DNA of 64,000 nucleotides. Origin: Plasmopara viticola (lineage: Eukaryota; Oomycota; Peronosporomycetes; Peronosporales; Peronosporaceae). The translations under genes were made by a program, and so were the position numbers. Positions 1-10,525 of this stretch are shown here, piece by piece. Every line of letters begins with the position of its first letter. Position 1 is the stretch's first letter. The notes under the pieces were generated by a model, which made no database searches, was not told the origin of the DNA, and was given only the letters and a program-made list of their open reading frames with translations. The stretch is taken from the NCBI GenBank assembly GCA_001695595.3, contig MBPM02000056.1, positions 483,605-547,604 of the forward strand, given 5' to 3'.

Positions 1-298
1 CAATTTTGTAGAAATTTCGCCATGAGTAAGGAAGGGCTACCTGAGTCTGTGAAGTAATCCAAGATCCAATTGAGCAGGCGCTCGTATCACCTAAGCTTTA
101 CGGGTATCAGCCCTCAATAAAGATTACTCAATGTGTACTGGAAGTATTGTTTAGGAAGCTAAAATGTAGATCCTAGGCGAAAAAGCAATTTGCTACTTAC
201 TACACGACAAAAAACTCAGTCGCATGTACTGTTTATTATGTAATTGTGGCCCTTAATAATGTGCTGATGCTTCGTTGATCGCAATTGTCTCAAGACAA
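1..298. other. 5' flank of the WD40 gene
   Basis: This is AT-rich upstream DNA of the WD40 gene that starts at 299. I see no clear oomycete initiator match and no other gene. It may hold the promoter and 5' untranslated region, but no element can be pinned down by eye. Confidence 0.4.
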
Positions 299-2512
299 AT
301 GAGCGACGCGCAGACACCCCCACTGCTCCCTTCGAGTCGACGGCTCGGTGTCTCAAGCTCTGAAGGAGCTTCAAGTGCCCAATGGTCTCACGTGGGCCAC
401 CATCGCACCAGCATTCCCCCGGAAGCAACTTTTGACGAGCACAACTCACAGATCAAGCACGAGCTACTGGCGCTCATCACTCAGTACTTGCAGCAGGAAG
501 GTTTCGCCATGTCGAGTGCCACGATTCAGGACGAAGCTAATGTCAAATGTAACGGAAGATTTCAAGAGCGAGATGCGCTGCGCCGGCTAAGTGTTGGCAT
601 CATGGACGGGGATTGGGACCTTGTGGCCAAGCTGCTCGGTAAGCACCTCAAGAAATTTCATGCTGCCCATCAAGGATTTCTCTACGCCGTGTGCAAGCAA
701 GAGTATCTTGAGTTGATTGATCGACAGGAGTATCAAAAGGCGTTTACTTTCCTTACGACGCATCTAAAGCCGCTGGAGAAGGTAGCGGCCGCAACAAGTT
801 CTAGTCGCTACGAGTTCAAAGAACTTTGCTACCTGCTCACATGCAAGGCTGTGGGTGAGTCTGATGCGTTTCGTGACTGGGAGGGAGTCGTGCGCTCGAG
901 AGAGAAACTTGTAGAGCAGCTGAGAGCCACATTTGCGCTGGAAGAGGTCATTTCTCCTCAACAAGATGGAGACACGACCATGACGACTCCATCTATGGTC
1001 ATGCCAGACAATCGACTAGTACAACTCTTGCACCAAAGTGTGGCGTATCAAATGGAGTTCAGTCGGTATCATCCCAAGACAATTCCCAAGGTCACGACGT
1101 TGCTGCGAGACTTTGAATGTGAAGTGCTACCAAATGCCGTCAAAAGCACGTATGTTGGCCACTCGCAGAATGTCAAGTTTGTCACGTTTGTGGGAATGGA
1201 TGGCGAATTGTTAGCCTCGGGATCAAGTGACGGGACAATCAAACTTTGGCCTACTGAAGTGGTGGGGACACAGCAGGAAAGCGGCGAGGAACAAGTGGAC
1301 GAGACTACGGGCACTGTTTGTCGGCAATGGACACGGGATCTGCTTGGACACTCTTCTAGAATCTGGTACCTCGCTGCAAATGCGTCGGGTGACCGTCTCT
1401 ATTCCGGATCCGGTGACGCCACGGTGAAGGTTTGGGACTTGCGGACCGCTTTAGAGGAGCGTGCTGCGGCCCAACAGGCTCTGGAAGAATATGGTGATCT
1501 TATGGTTAACCAGCGTGGAGGTAATGCTACAAAATCTGCGGTGGAAGGTGCAGCGTCTGCCACATCTAGTGCTACGTCTGCAGTTGCTGCTGCAACAACG
1601 CTGCCGCACAATTACTCAGTAACTTCAGCCGAGTGTTTGGCAACGCTGATATGCCCGAATGGCGGCGATGTGTACACTGTAAACTTGCATCCTAGCGAAA
1701 CGCATTTGGTAACTGGAGGCTACGATCAGAGTGTGCGATTGTGGGACATCGCTACCGGTGCCGTGGTCAAGACATTTCGCGGTCACTTTGCATCAGTGTG
1801 CGATGCCCAATTCAATAGACATGCGAACTTTATTGTAAGCGGTTCAAAAGATGGCTCGATTCGGTTGTGGGATATATTAAGCGGCTTGTGCGTTCACACG
1901 TTGCGTCAGACGCTCGGTGAAGTCACGTCCGTTTCAATGGCTTTGAATGGTTACACATTGCTAAGTGGTTCACGCAACAACAGCAATCGATTGTGGGACT
2001 TGCGTATGCTCAATACTCCAAGAGCGCATCTGTCTACTGGACTTGGGAGTGCGACATCAATTGGTGGCTCAAGTGGATCACTAAATAGTTATGCGACCGG
2101 GGGTAACGGGGGTATCGCTACTTCGGCTAATGGCATTGGAATTTTGGGCAATGCAGGCTATGGGAGCAGTGGTAATCTTAGTGGTATTGGTAGTGTCAGT
2201 GGAGGAAGCACCAGCTTTCCGGGAAGTCGTCACGCAGAACAGCGCCCACTGCAACGGTTTAAGGGTCATCAAAACACTGCCAAAAACATTGTGCGAGCAT
2301 CATTCGGGCCGCACGAAAGCTTTGTCTTGGGTGGATCAGAGGACGGCTTCGTGTACGTGTGGGAGGTGGCTACTGGCAAATTGCTGGAACGACTCTCTGG
2401 CCACCGTGGTGTGACGTATAATGCTCGTTGGCATGAGAAACAGGCTCTACTGGCTTCAAGTTCCCATGACGGCACCGTGAAAACTTGGTGGTGGCAGGAC
2501 AAAAGCCATTAG
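299..2512 (+). CDS. LisH-CTLH-WD40 repeat protein (WDR26/Gid7-like)
   Basis: A 737-residue intronless frame. I chose the ATG at 299 because the frame upstream of it has only a TTG. A LisH-like helix pair lies at about residues 50-83 and a CTLH-like helical region at about 93-160. The segment at 235-275 resembles the stretch before the propeller in WDR26. About seven WD40 repeats run from 283 to 733, with GH and WD-type ends such as GSSDGTIKLW, GSGDATVKVWD, GGYDQSVRLWD, GSKDGSIRLWD and GGSEDGFVYVW. An Ala/Ser/Thr-rich linker (400-435) and a Gly/Ser-rich loop (579-644) interrupt the propeller. In the known family this layout belongs to scaffold subunits of the GID/CTLH E3 ubiquitin ligase. Assignment to WDR26/Gid7 is inference; SMU1-type splicing factors have a similar layout. 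The gene converges on its neighbour, with 76 bp between stop codons. Confidence 0.85.
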   Translation: MSDAQTPPLLPSSRRLGVSSSEGASSAQWSHVGHHRTSIPPEATFDEHNSQIKHELLALITQYLQQEGFAMSSATIQDEANVKCNGRFQERDALRRLSVGIMDGDWDLVAKLLGKHLKKFHAAHQGFLYAVCKQEYLELIDRQEYQKAFTFLTTHLKPLEKVAAATSSSRYEFKELCYLLTCKAVGESDAFRDWEGVVRSREKLVEQLRATFALEEVISPQQDGDTTMTTPSMVMPDNRLVQLLHQSVAYQMEFSRYHPKTIPKVTTLLRDFECEVLPNAVKSTYVGHSQNVKFVTFVGMDGELLASGSSDGTIKLWPTEVVGTQQESGEEQVDETTGTVCRQWTRDLLGHSSRIWYLAANASGDRLYSGSGDATVKVWDLRTALEERAAAQQALEEYGDLMVNQRGGNATKSAVEGAASATSSATSAVAAATTLPHNYSVTSAECLATLICPNGGDVYTVNLHPSETHLVTGGYDQSVRLWDIATGAVVKTFRGHFASVCDAQFNRHANFIVSGSKDGSIRLWDILSGLCVHTLRQTLGEVTSVSMALNGYTLLSGSRNNSNRLWDLRMLNTPRAHLSTGLGSATSIGGSSGSLNSYATGGNGGIATSANGIGILGNAGYGSSGNLSGIGSVSGGSTSFPGSRHAEQRPLQRFKGHQNTAKNIVRASFGPHESFVLGGSEDGFVYVWEVATGKLLERLSGHRGVTYNARWHEKQALLASSSHDGTVKTWWWQDKSH

Positions 2513-2588
2513 TCTCAAGCTGGTAAATTAGGTCTTGACTCCTGAGTCGTCGAACAAATAATTGTATTGATCACATTTGGTCTATAGA

Positions 2589-4130
2589 TTAGTCATGAGG
2601 GACAATATCACTCGCGCCAGTGTGATTAAGAAACCTATTCCAAATGATAGGGAATAGGTCGCTGACTTCTCTGGCAATCTGCTTGCACTTTTTGTCTCGA
2701 TCAATATCGGCCGCACTTCCATGAAAGAGGTCTCCGAACAGATACTTAAGGAACTGCTGGCCTAAAGCTTCGTAGGCGCTGGTGGCCTTGTCTGAAAGTT
2801 GAAGATACCGTTGAATGGCACGAAAGCGTTTTTGTACCGAGTCCATTCCGAGCTGGAGCGCTTCTTCTGGAATAAGTGGTTCAGTCCTGCCCTTTATAGG
2901 CTTTTTGGAGATTAATCTGAGGCAAAATGTCTTAGCTTTCTCCCGAATAGCGCGAAGACATACGTACCAGATACTTTTGTACTTCTGCATCCCAATCACA
3001 GCAGCGTCGTCGTCCAGGAACAAATGAACGCAACCTTCGACCTGGTAAATGTTTTTGCAACGTTCACTCACCACGTCCATATTAGATCGATCAACTTCAA
3101 TGATTTCGTAAGCCACTGTGCGGACTCCAAGAGCACGCATAAATTCATACACTAGCACGGGATTCACACAGATCTCGGCACCTTCGAGCGGGTTCAAAGT
3201 CATCAGCGAAAGGCCATAGAAGACGGGCGTGTCTTCGGACAAATAGTCCAGGAGCTGCACGTGCTGGTGGTTCAAAAATAAAATTTCAAAAGATGCCGTG
3301 GCGCGTGTCTGCCACAGAAATTCACAAAGCAATTCTTGCTTAGCTGGTTCCAAAGCAAACAACATTCGCAAAATGGCAGTCGCAATTGGAGCCGCGGAAT
3401 AAAATTCGTCATTGCCACCGATTTCTCGAGTCACTTTAATGTCATCGATTGTTTGTGCCATTAAGTGTGTGTTTTTAGATCCGAGCACGTAAACAAACTT
3501 GCCGTCGTTTTTCTTAAGTACTGCCAAATGACCCGCGTCTCCATTCTCTTTTGTCGTTGAAATCACCCACTTGCTTTGAATTTGTGGTTTGGTAAAGAAC
3601 TTGGACAACTTGTCCTTCTCTACTTGCTTCGCGAGCTTTCCATCATCCTCTTGACCAGTGAACTTTCGTAAGCCGCGGACAAGCGGAAAGAAGTACGTCG
3701 TTCCCCGATTTGTCCACTCTGCGACGCAATTGCCTCGTGGTAGCCATTTTCTTGCATACTCATCTTCGAGGTATACTGCGTCGTCTGGTTTTCCTGGTCT
3801 TCCCACTCTAATGTCGTTCACGTGCTGCAATCCAGGCAGCAATTTCGGTAAAAACTCACGCGCTTGGACCCTCACGTTCTTATTAATCTTCGCTTGATCC
3901 ACATGGTCTTTCCAAACTAGCGAATACTTCTCGAGCTCTTGCTCAAAGCTTGTCGCACCGCCATGTTGCATCGTCAGAAACGTCTCAAGTTGGCTCTTTC
4001 CTTTATGCATGTGCAGGAGCGTGTGAGCGGCTTGGTCGCATTCTAGACTATCAAAGAATTGGCGCAGCTTATCACAAAAGTAAGCACAAGGAGCTGCGAA
4101 GGCAGACTGGGATGACCATATATTGACCAT
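2589..4130 (-). CDS. Putative RNA ligase-like nucleotidyltransferase-fold protein
   Basis: A 513-residue intronless protein starting at the ATG at 4130. The sequence carries spaced motifs like those of the ATP-dependent RNA ligase/covalent nucleotidyltransferase superfamily: a motif I candidate K194-E-N-G197 inside TTKENGDAGHLAV; an acidic beta-strand candidate at E282 (FEIL); an aromatic-glycine FYGL at 304-307 (IIIa-like); motif IV E365-G-C-V368; and motif V K383-Y-K385 in a QKYKSIWYV context. In the family, the motif I lysine forms the AMP adduct and motifs IV and V contact the nucleotide. The C-terminal 110 residues are helical and unassigned. The true substrate (tRNA, RNA repair or other) cannot be read from the sequence. 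No targeting peptide is obvious. Sure that it is a real gene; moderately sure of the fold. Confidence 0.7.
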   Translation of the reverse strand: MVNIWSSQSAFAAPCAYFCDKLRQFFDSLECDQAAHTLLHMHKGKSQLETFLTMQHGGATSFEQELEKYSLVWKDHVDQAKINKNVRVQAREFLPKLLPGLQHVNDIRVGRPGKPDDAVYLEDEYARKWLPRGNCVAEWTNRGTTYFFPLVRGLRKFTGQEDDGKLAKQVEKDKLSKFFTKPQIQSKWVISTTKENGDAGHLAVLKKNDGKFVYVLGSKNTHLMAQTIDDIKVTREIGGNDEFYSAAPIATAILRMLFALEPAKQELLCEFLWQTRATASFEILFLNHQHVQLLDYLSEDTPVFYGLSLMTLNPLEGAEICVNPVLVYEFMRALGVRTVAYEIIEVDRSNMDVVSERCKNIYQVEGCVHLFLDDDAAVIGMQKYKSIWYVCLRAIREKAKTFCLRLISKKPIKGRTEPLIPEEALQLGMDSVQKRFRAIQRYLQLSDKATSAYEALGQQFLKYLFGDLFHGSAADIDRDKKCKQIAREVSDLFPIIWNRFLNHTGASDIVPHD

Positions 4131-4138
4131 GTGGCGTC

Positions 4139-4402
4139 ATGCAAAGATTTGACTGTGTCTGGATTCAACGTGACATAATATGTCGAGAGTTTAGCCACCA
4201 GTGTACTAGAATTTTAATAAATAACGATGTATATATAGGAGATGATTTTATAAGAAATTCGGCTCTGTTTAGCGTTTTACACAAATGTAAAGTATATAAT
4301 GATCAAGTTAGAAAATATGCTGTTTTTGAGGTACTAAGCAATGTGTTTATATTCACAGAACCGATGATAATTGACGAAATTAACTCCAGACTCTACAATT
4401 AA
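4139..4402 (+). other. AT-rich open frame, doubtful
   Basis: An 87-codon frame with an ATG only 8 bp upstream of the divergent ligase-like gene start. It is AT-rich, has no recognised domain, and its position overlaps what should be the promoter of the neighbouring gene. It could equally be chance. The tail (a run of Phe, Ile and Glu) has no family likeness I can name. Confidence 0.15.
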
Positions 4403-4647
4403 TTAAAGGCAGCTGACCAGCAAAAAGGCGGGCTACGAAGCTGGATTAAGCAAATCAAGAGGCTGAAAAATTAAATTATACGTCTGCACCTTTTAAATTT
4501 GATGTCATCATTCCCTTGAATTTAAAGAAGCGACGGGCGGTGTGTTCACCGCAGCATTTTTTCTGCAATTACTTGCAACTTCAACTTTATAAGACGAGCT
4601 CAGCTCGATTCTAAATGAGATATTGTGCGTTGCGATAAATCCACAAT

Positions 4648-4866
4648 TTGGAGTATGATACTAGAACCCCTTATTTTGAATATGAGGAGCTGGTAATCGC
4701 TCGTTGGCCTAAACGAGAAATTGGTAATCGTCTTCAAGCCGTAATTCGAACCCTCGCGTTAAAGAAGCATATTGACCAAGCTATATACGACAGGCTCGGT
4801 GTTGATGAAAGGAAGCTGTTGATAGGATTTCTTGGAGGAAACCACTTTCCTATACTTTTTGTGTAA
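4648..4866 (+). pseudogene. Unrecognised helical fragment
   Basis: A stretch of about 72 codons with no ATG at its head (it opens at TTG), so it reads as an internal piece of a protein. The composition is protein-like: a helical central part around IGNRLQAVIRTLALKK, followed by IYDRLGVDERKLLIGFLGG. I do not recognise the family. It may be the remnant of a lost gene between the ligase-like gene and the minisatellite. Confidence 0.25.
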
Positions 4867-5044
4867 CGGCCCGTTACATTTACAGGCATCGATTCTTTTG
4901 GAAAAATTTGAACTTGAATTTAGCTAATGTAATCCGAGCCATCGATCGACTTCGGAGGTGAGACTTTCGTGATGCGTACTTTTTTCATTATCTCTAAATT
5001 ATCACAGACATATTCCTACAAAGCTAATGTGATGCATTTGTTCC

Positions 5045-5230
5045 AAATTGCAACACTTCCTTGGTGCTGCTGTTAAAATCGCGGTACTTCCTTGGTGCTG
5101 CTGCTAAGATTGTGGCACTTCCTTGGTGCTGCTGCTAAATTTGCGGCACTTCCTTGGTGCTGCTGCTAAATTTGCGGCACTTCCTTGGTGCTGCTGAATT
5201 TGCGGCACTTCCTTCAAACTGCTGCTAATT
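5045..5230. repeat. 31-bp minisatellite, six units
   Basis: Six head-to-tail units share the core CACTTCCTTGGTGCTGCTGC. Cores start at 5054, 5085, 5116, 5147, 5178 and 5206, so the period is exactly 31 bp four times, with the last step shortened to 28 bp by loss of one GCT. Units 3 to 5 are nearly identical and the ends are more diverged, which fits recent slippage or unequal exchange. The period is not a multiple of three and no long frame crosses it. It lies downstream of the START/FYVE-like gene. Confidence 0.9.
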
Positions 5231-5333
5231 ACATACATGACTCGCCTTTAGTCGCGCTCTTCTTCGAGCACGATCTCAATATCGTCAAAATAAGCCACAT
5301 GGTAATGACTCATGTCAGCCACATCAGGACCTG

Positions 5334-6545
5334 TCAAGATTCGACGCCCGAGTAGCAGCTAGAATTTACGGTTAATGACGATGTTCGAGCCGAGTGAACT
5401 TCATCGTCATCCCCTCCTTTCACATCTTTCAATTCGCCAACAAGTTCTTCTCTCACTATGAGCATCACATCACAACTTTCTACTGCGGTCAAGCACGAAA
5501 CGCAAAACAAGCGCTTTTGTTCCAGTACTGTGTGGTGGTCAGGTGCGAGAGTGACGACCTTTTTCTTAACGACGCACTTCGAGCAAACTGGCAGTTCGCA
5601 GCTCGTACATGTCCGTTTTCGGATACAAATCATAAAAGGAAAGGTCTTGTGGCATACGGCACAGCGAGTTGATTTGTCAACATTTGCTGGTCGATGTCGG
5701 CGATTCGGTGCTTCAATATCGAACAGATCATCGGCCAAGGAGTAGGTTTGCGAGGATGAAGAGTTCCACCTACAGTCCTTGCGTACTTTCCACGATAGTT
5801 TCTTGGCAAATGCGCAAGAACTTTTTCGGGTGTATGCTGCCCATTGCGTGGTGATGGTCTGGATAGAAATGTTCTTGAGCACTTCATTTTTCGTCTTGAA
5901 GTCGAAAAATCCGCGCACGTAGCACTCCACAGTAGTAGGTGTCTTTTGGCGGTATAGTGCGCACACAGACATGTTTCCCCGTTCGATGCCGTGTGTCTTG
6001 CCAAAGCTTGGAATATCAGACAGAGCTACCGAATGGGATATACTATACCCGATTCGTTCACATCCACGAACTTCAGTCATTCCTGTTGCGTCGAGGGATA
6101 CGTAGTCGCATCCCTCGTAAAGTCGCCATTTGATAGCCACCGTACGAAACGGGTCGTGACAACTCGGATGGACAATGTTGTAAAGCACCTTGCTGTCTCG
6201 AACACTGTCTTTTGTGCAGGCAGACTGAATCTTCATGGCTTCATCCGTCGTCGCTACTGCTCCATACATGACTTCCTCCAGCTTTCCCTCAAAAGTGCCA
6301 AGCAGTAAGAGCTGCGTCGTTGCTGGGCTTCGCGCTGAAGATAAGTGCCGCTTGTTATAGATACGCACGTTGCCCTGTCGTCGGACTTCCCGCCAGCATT
6401 GGGGATCGGCACGACCGTCTTTCGTCACCACTAGAGTATTATACTGGGACATGTTGTGTTCCATAAGTGTGTCTGCAAGAACTTGTAGCATATTGCAGTC
6501 TTGCCTCGAGATAGTTGGTACAGGCAAAGAGTGCACGAGCCGCAT
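5334..6545 (-). CDS. START-like and FYVE-like zinc finger protein (copy 1)
   Basis: A 403-residue intronless protein from the ATG at 6545. Residues about 30-245 form a START/Bet v1-like lipid-binding domain of the kind common in oomycetes. Residues 295-351 form a FYVE-like zinc finger with eight cysteines: C295/C298, C313/C316, C321/C324 and C348/C351. The basic R(R/K)HHCR signature of true FYVE domains is absent (KRTCTSC stands there), so phosphatidylinositol-3-phosphate binding cannot be assumed. The C-terminus is Ser/Thr and Asp rich. A clear paralogue lies at 34,156-35,355, sharing GNMSVC, KTPTTVECYVRGFFDF and other blocks. Right after the stop at 5334 another frame encodes an acidic tail (see finding), so the annotated C-terminus may be affected by a frameshift. 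Likely cytosolic or endosomal; role unknown. Confidence 0.85.
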   Translation of the reverse strand: MRLVHSLPVPTISRQDCNMLQVLADTLMEHNMSQYNTLVVTKDGRADPQCWREVRRQGNVRIYNKRHLSSARSPATTQLLLLGTFEGKLEEVMYGAVATTDEAMKIQSACTKDSVRDSKVLYNIVHPSCHDPFRTVAIKWRLYEGCDYVSLDATGMTEVRGCERIGYSISHSVALSDIPSFGKTHGIERGNMSVCALYRQKTPTTVECYVRGFFDFKTKNEVLKNISIQTITTQWAAYTRKSSCAFAKKLSWKVRKDCRWNSSSSQTYSLADDLFDIEAPNRRHRPANVDKSTRCAVCHKTFPFMICIRKRTCTSCELPVCSKCVVKKKVVTLAPDHHTVLEQKRLFCVSCLTAVESCDVMLIVREELVGELKDVKGGDDDEVHSARTSSLTVNSSCYSGVES

Positions 6546-6599
6546 GTTTGTGCTTTTTAGTGTGTGTTTTGAAATGACGTTAGCTAGGACAAGCCGATA

Positions 6600-7700
6600 G
6601 AAGCAACCGGAACATTACGAACAAATTATGGTCTGTAGACAGTGTTTTTGAGGTACGCGATTTTAGTGGGGCAAGAACAATAAGCCGTGTTTTGTCGTGG
6701 ATCTTCGCATGGCGACACGGTGCAGAATAGTTCGGCGCTACGTTAATAACTTTCCAGCGCTGGACATCACAGGCACGTGCGGGTTAAAAGCTATTATTAG
6801 ACCTGGATCCACCAAAATATCGGTTACGCGTGAAGGCCGGCTTTAACTGCCTGCGTACGCTTTTTTAGCACTATAAGTTGAAGCTAAGTATTCGCATACG
6901 ATGCTGTCGTGTAACACAAGCTCATGGAAAGAAATCCTTACGTTTGTCGGAGGCGAACGTAAGCATTTCGTTCCATGAGCAAATAGCTTATTTGACTCTT
7001 TGTCGAATAGAGTATCGATCAACAATTGCAGGTGGCCTGTCACGAATTGTCTTTCTTTTTTGAGGTATAGAAATAAGAGCATTCATTTTCACAATTTTCA
7101 ATCACTCTGCAATTTGATATATAAGAACGATATTTCTTCTATTACATAATGCGAAAATACAGCATATCCTACTGAAAGATGAATATTGCCATGACGGGAA
7201 CACACAGCACCTTACACAGAGAAAGCGTCTATGCTTTTATAGGCTGGGTGAGCGATAGATTGCATATTCAATTTAATTTGATAAACTGATCTATGATTCT
7301 TTATTTGCATTATTATATTCACTTCTGCATAGACGAGTATCTTTACCGCTAGAAATTCATCGTTTTTGAAAGGCTCTTTATTGCAGGAAAGGGGATTATT
7401 GCTTTAATCGTCGGCTACATGCAAGGACCCATTGCATCCTCATTAAAACTTGAATACGTCAGATAGACGGAGAATGTGAGTTTTTCAGCGCTCTTTAATT
7501 TTTATATTTATATGAAAAGTCGGATTGGTCATAGCGATGACCAAACTAGCAGCAAAGAATAATTTTAGTCAAAAGCGTCATTCACCATGAGCAAGCCAAC
7601 TATTAAAAGGATTGCTTCGGCGTCCAAAGGTGCCTTTGCACCATAATCGGTCTCTGTGTAAGGCCATATGACAAATGCTGCGTCAAGTATAGAACTTTAC
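6600..7700. other. Intergenic, no recognised feature
   Basis: Upstream flank of the START/FYVE-like gene followed by AT-rich DNA. Short open frames on both strands show no domain or coherent composition. Nothing further is supported. Confidence 0.4.
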
Positions 7701-10525
7701 CCGTTCGTCAGCAATGAGCTCTAAAATGCGCCCTCGCACAAGAAAAGCTGAGGCAAGAAAGCGCTAGAAGCTCTTCTAGCATAATCGCGGCAGGAAAAAC
7801 GCATCGCTTGCTATACCTCGCCCGGTGGTCCGGCAAAGAACTTCGCTTTTGCACGAGCATATGACAAGGAGCTTTGCAAGCGATTCTCGACCACTGCCCT
7901 AAATATTCGCTTGCTAGGGCTGCTAGATCCCTCATTATTAGAAAGGGTATAACTTGACTCTCGATGCTCTTCTGGATGAGGTCACCAAAGTGTGTAACCA
8001 GGAGAAAGAGAGTCAGGTCAAAACCGACCTCGGTATAGTACTTAAAGCAAAAGTCATAAATGGAGAAAAAAAATATATCGACTCTTGGACCACCGAAAAT
8101 CGACGCAAGCCGGCGTCCCGTGAAATTTTCTTGTAATTTAGGAACAGCGGGTATGTTGATAAAGAGAAGGACAGAATGTACGTAACCAATTCGGCCGGAG
8201 CAGAATGTGTATAATCGTCTATTTTGTGCATCACGAGAGTTTTCAGGTGGCCACTTCCCTCGTGGCACGCATTGAACAAAACGGAAAAAGAAGCTTTTGC
8301 GACCCACGTTGGCTGCACTTGCTTTTAGTACTGTATTAAAATTTGCTTAAGGATCTTACGCGTGCCGTCAGAAATCAGAAATTTAAAGTGGCTTGCAGGA
8401 TATTGCTACTACCATGACTCGGTAGGAAGAAGATGGTTTATATAGGTAATTTTTAGGGTCTTAGAACCCCAATCCAACAGCTTTGGACGAAGTATATTAC
8501 TTTGAGAGCAATTTGGTATTCTGTTGAGTCGAAAACAACTCACTTTAGATGGGTAAGCGCCAGGTACGTAAGCTCCTAGGGCGGGTATGAAATTACACGA
8601 AGAGGCTGCAATCCACATACAAAATTCACGGGGCTTTTTCTTTTGGATCGCAGCAGCCTTCAAGCAGCCGTGTCGAAACCGTTCCAACGACCATCACGAA
8701 TATTGTACATCAAGATGCTTCCAGCACCCGCGAATGCACATTTGCTCGAAATGCAAGCCATATGGAAGTGTCGATGGTCCTAAAGGTTGAAGCGGTCGAG
8801 GAGCGTAAAAGGAAAACTGCTCTTGCCTCGACCTTTTGCCCACTTGATGAAAACCGAAACTCTTGTATCTTTTTTGCTTGAGACCGCTCTTGAGGTCGAC
8901 CCTAGAACTCAGGCTACGGCTCCTTTAAGCGACGCTGATTCTCATGGCCTTGAGGAGAAAATTATTTTTTTTGGCCATGAGTAACAAGAGCTTTGTAGTT
9001 AAATTTAACGCTGCACGTCTCAGCGCAAGCACATTATTATGCGTCGTGATATCATGCCCCTTAAACTATTCTTGGTCTGATGCGTTGCATTACTTGCTTT
9101 ATTAGTATTAGCTGACGGTTCACGATCCGATAATTGCTCTCGATAGGATCAAATAAGAGGCCTGGAAGCATGTTCTTCACTTATTTTATATGCATTTGTG
9201 CTTCTCAGAGGAAAACGATTTTATATGTCTCAGCCCATTCACATAGAATTAGTCGATGCGTGAAAACTATTGGTCATCTGACCGTCTGTCCTTAGATGAT
9301 CTGCTGCTGACATCGGCGAGTTAATTTCCAAGTTGGATCGGCGCTTACCGAAGGCAGCTGCAATGCCAAAAAAAATTTCCGGCGTCAGTATTTCGACATC
9401 ATATTTAAATACCGAATCCATGAACAGCCATGCTATTTGTCCTCAAATACATTAGCTTAAGTAGGTAAGTGGCTCATGAAAATCACTACATTCGTGCTAC
9501 CATTATCACAGCCAGAACTCTCATTGTGCACGCACTCCGTACCCGCTTTTCAAGCAAATGCTTATTCCTGAAAGCCAAACATAAAAACCAGCTTGATGAG
9601 GCTCATGGACACGAGGAGAAGTCTCAGCGACATCAATTTAGCTTCGTTTTACATAGTATTGTTTGAGCTAATTTTAAGCGTTGGATTTTTGGGTGCTCCG
9701 TGATACGTTTGATGGCGAAGAGGAGGTTGTAATGCTGGACACAAATGGACGAAAGCTGTCTTTTCTTCATGCACCTTGTATTAGCTTTGGCATGCGGTCA
9801 AAAAGCTGTGACCCCACTTTTTTTAACACTCGTCGTCGACAGCCAATAAACATTTCTCTTTTAACCTATGCCCACAACATCATGCTCTTCTACAAGTCAG
9901 AGCGAGTAGGGTCTACCCTTTCACAAGCTCTTGGAGCGAAAATATATCTTGACTTTATAAGCTAGTGCGTTTGACCGGGCCGATGACGTCGTGCGACAAA
10001 GCACTCGAAGTAATAGTAGCGCTTACCATCTTTATCAATGTTGAAATTGAACGAGGATATCTTGTATCATGAACTTCTTTTGCATTGATGTCAATGAACA
10101 GCGGGTTTGACTAAGGGGCTGATGAATGGTAACGTTGACGAACTTGAATGCTCGTGCTGAGACTTGCGCTGTGTGCCGCAGCTCAATCATTTTTGGTCTT
10201 GTCCAATTCGCGTCATCACGCAAGCCAGTCGCTTCATTCACGTGCCCAGAGAGTTGGAGTCGCACCACATTTTGGCTCTAAGTATGATGGGGGAGGATTA
10301 CTCGAGCAGATAACTTATATCAGCTTTCCTACGATACATAAGCAAGTCAAAGACTTTGTGACAAAGAGACGTAGTCACGTACAATGCAAAGTAGTTAAAA
10401 GCAAAAATATTAAAATGGAGAAGTCCAAAAAAGGAAAATGGAGCGGGAAGAATTTTGAATACCCAGATCTGGTATCATTACATGCTAGACTTGGGCAAAC
10501 GGTCTGTGACGCAGTCTTTTAGAAA
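7700..10525 (+). pseudogene. Decayed coding-like debris, family unknown
   Basis: Plus-strand translations give several protein-like pieces interrupted by stops. One lies at about 7950-8136 (contains IDSWTTENRRKPASREIF) and runs past a stop toward about 8310. Others lie at about 8590-8780, 8787-8984, 9681-9965 and 10,148-10,522, the last lysine-rich. Codon composition is less AT-rich than the flanks. They may derive from one or several genes or transposons, but I recognise no family and see no intact start-to-stop gene. Confidence 0.3.

Noticed and set aside
7780..7830. P-loop-like GKT reading in a plus-strand frame
   Set aside because: The frame has a stop close by and lacks the usual glycine spacing; not enough to call an ATPase or CRN C-terminal domain.
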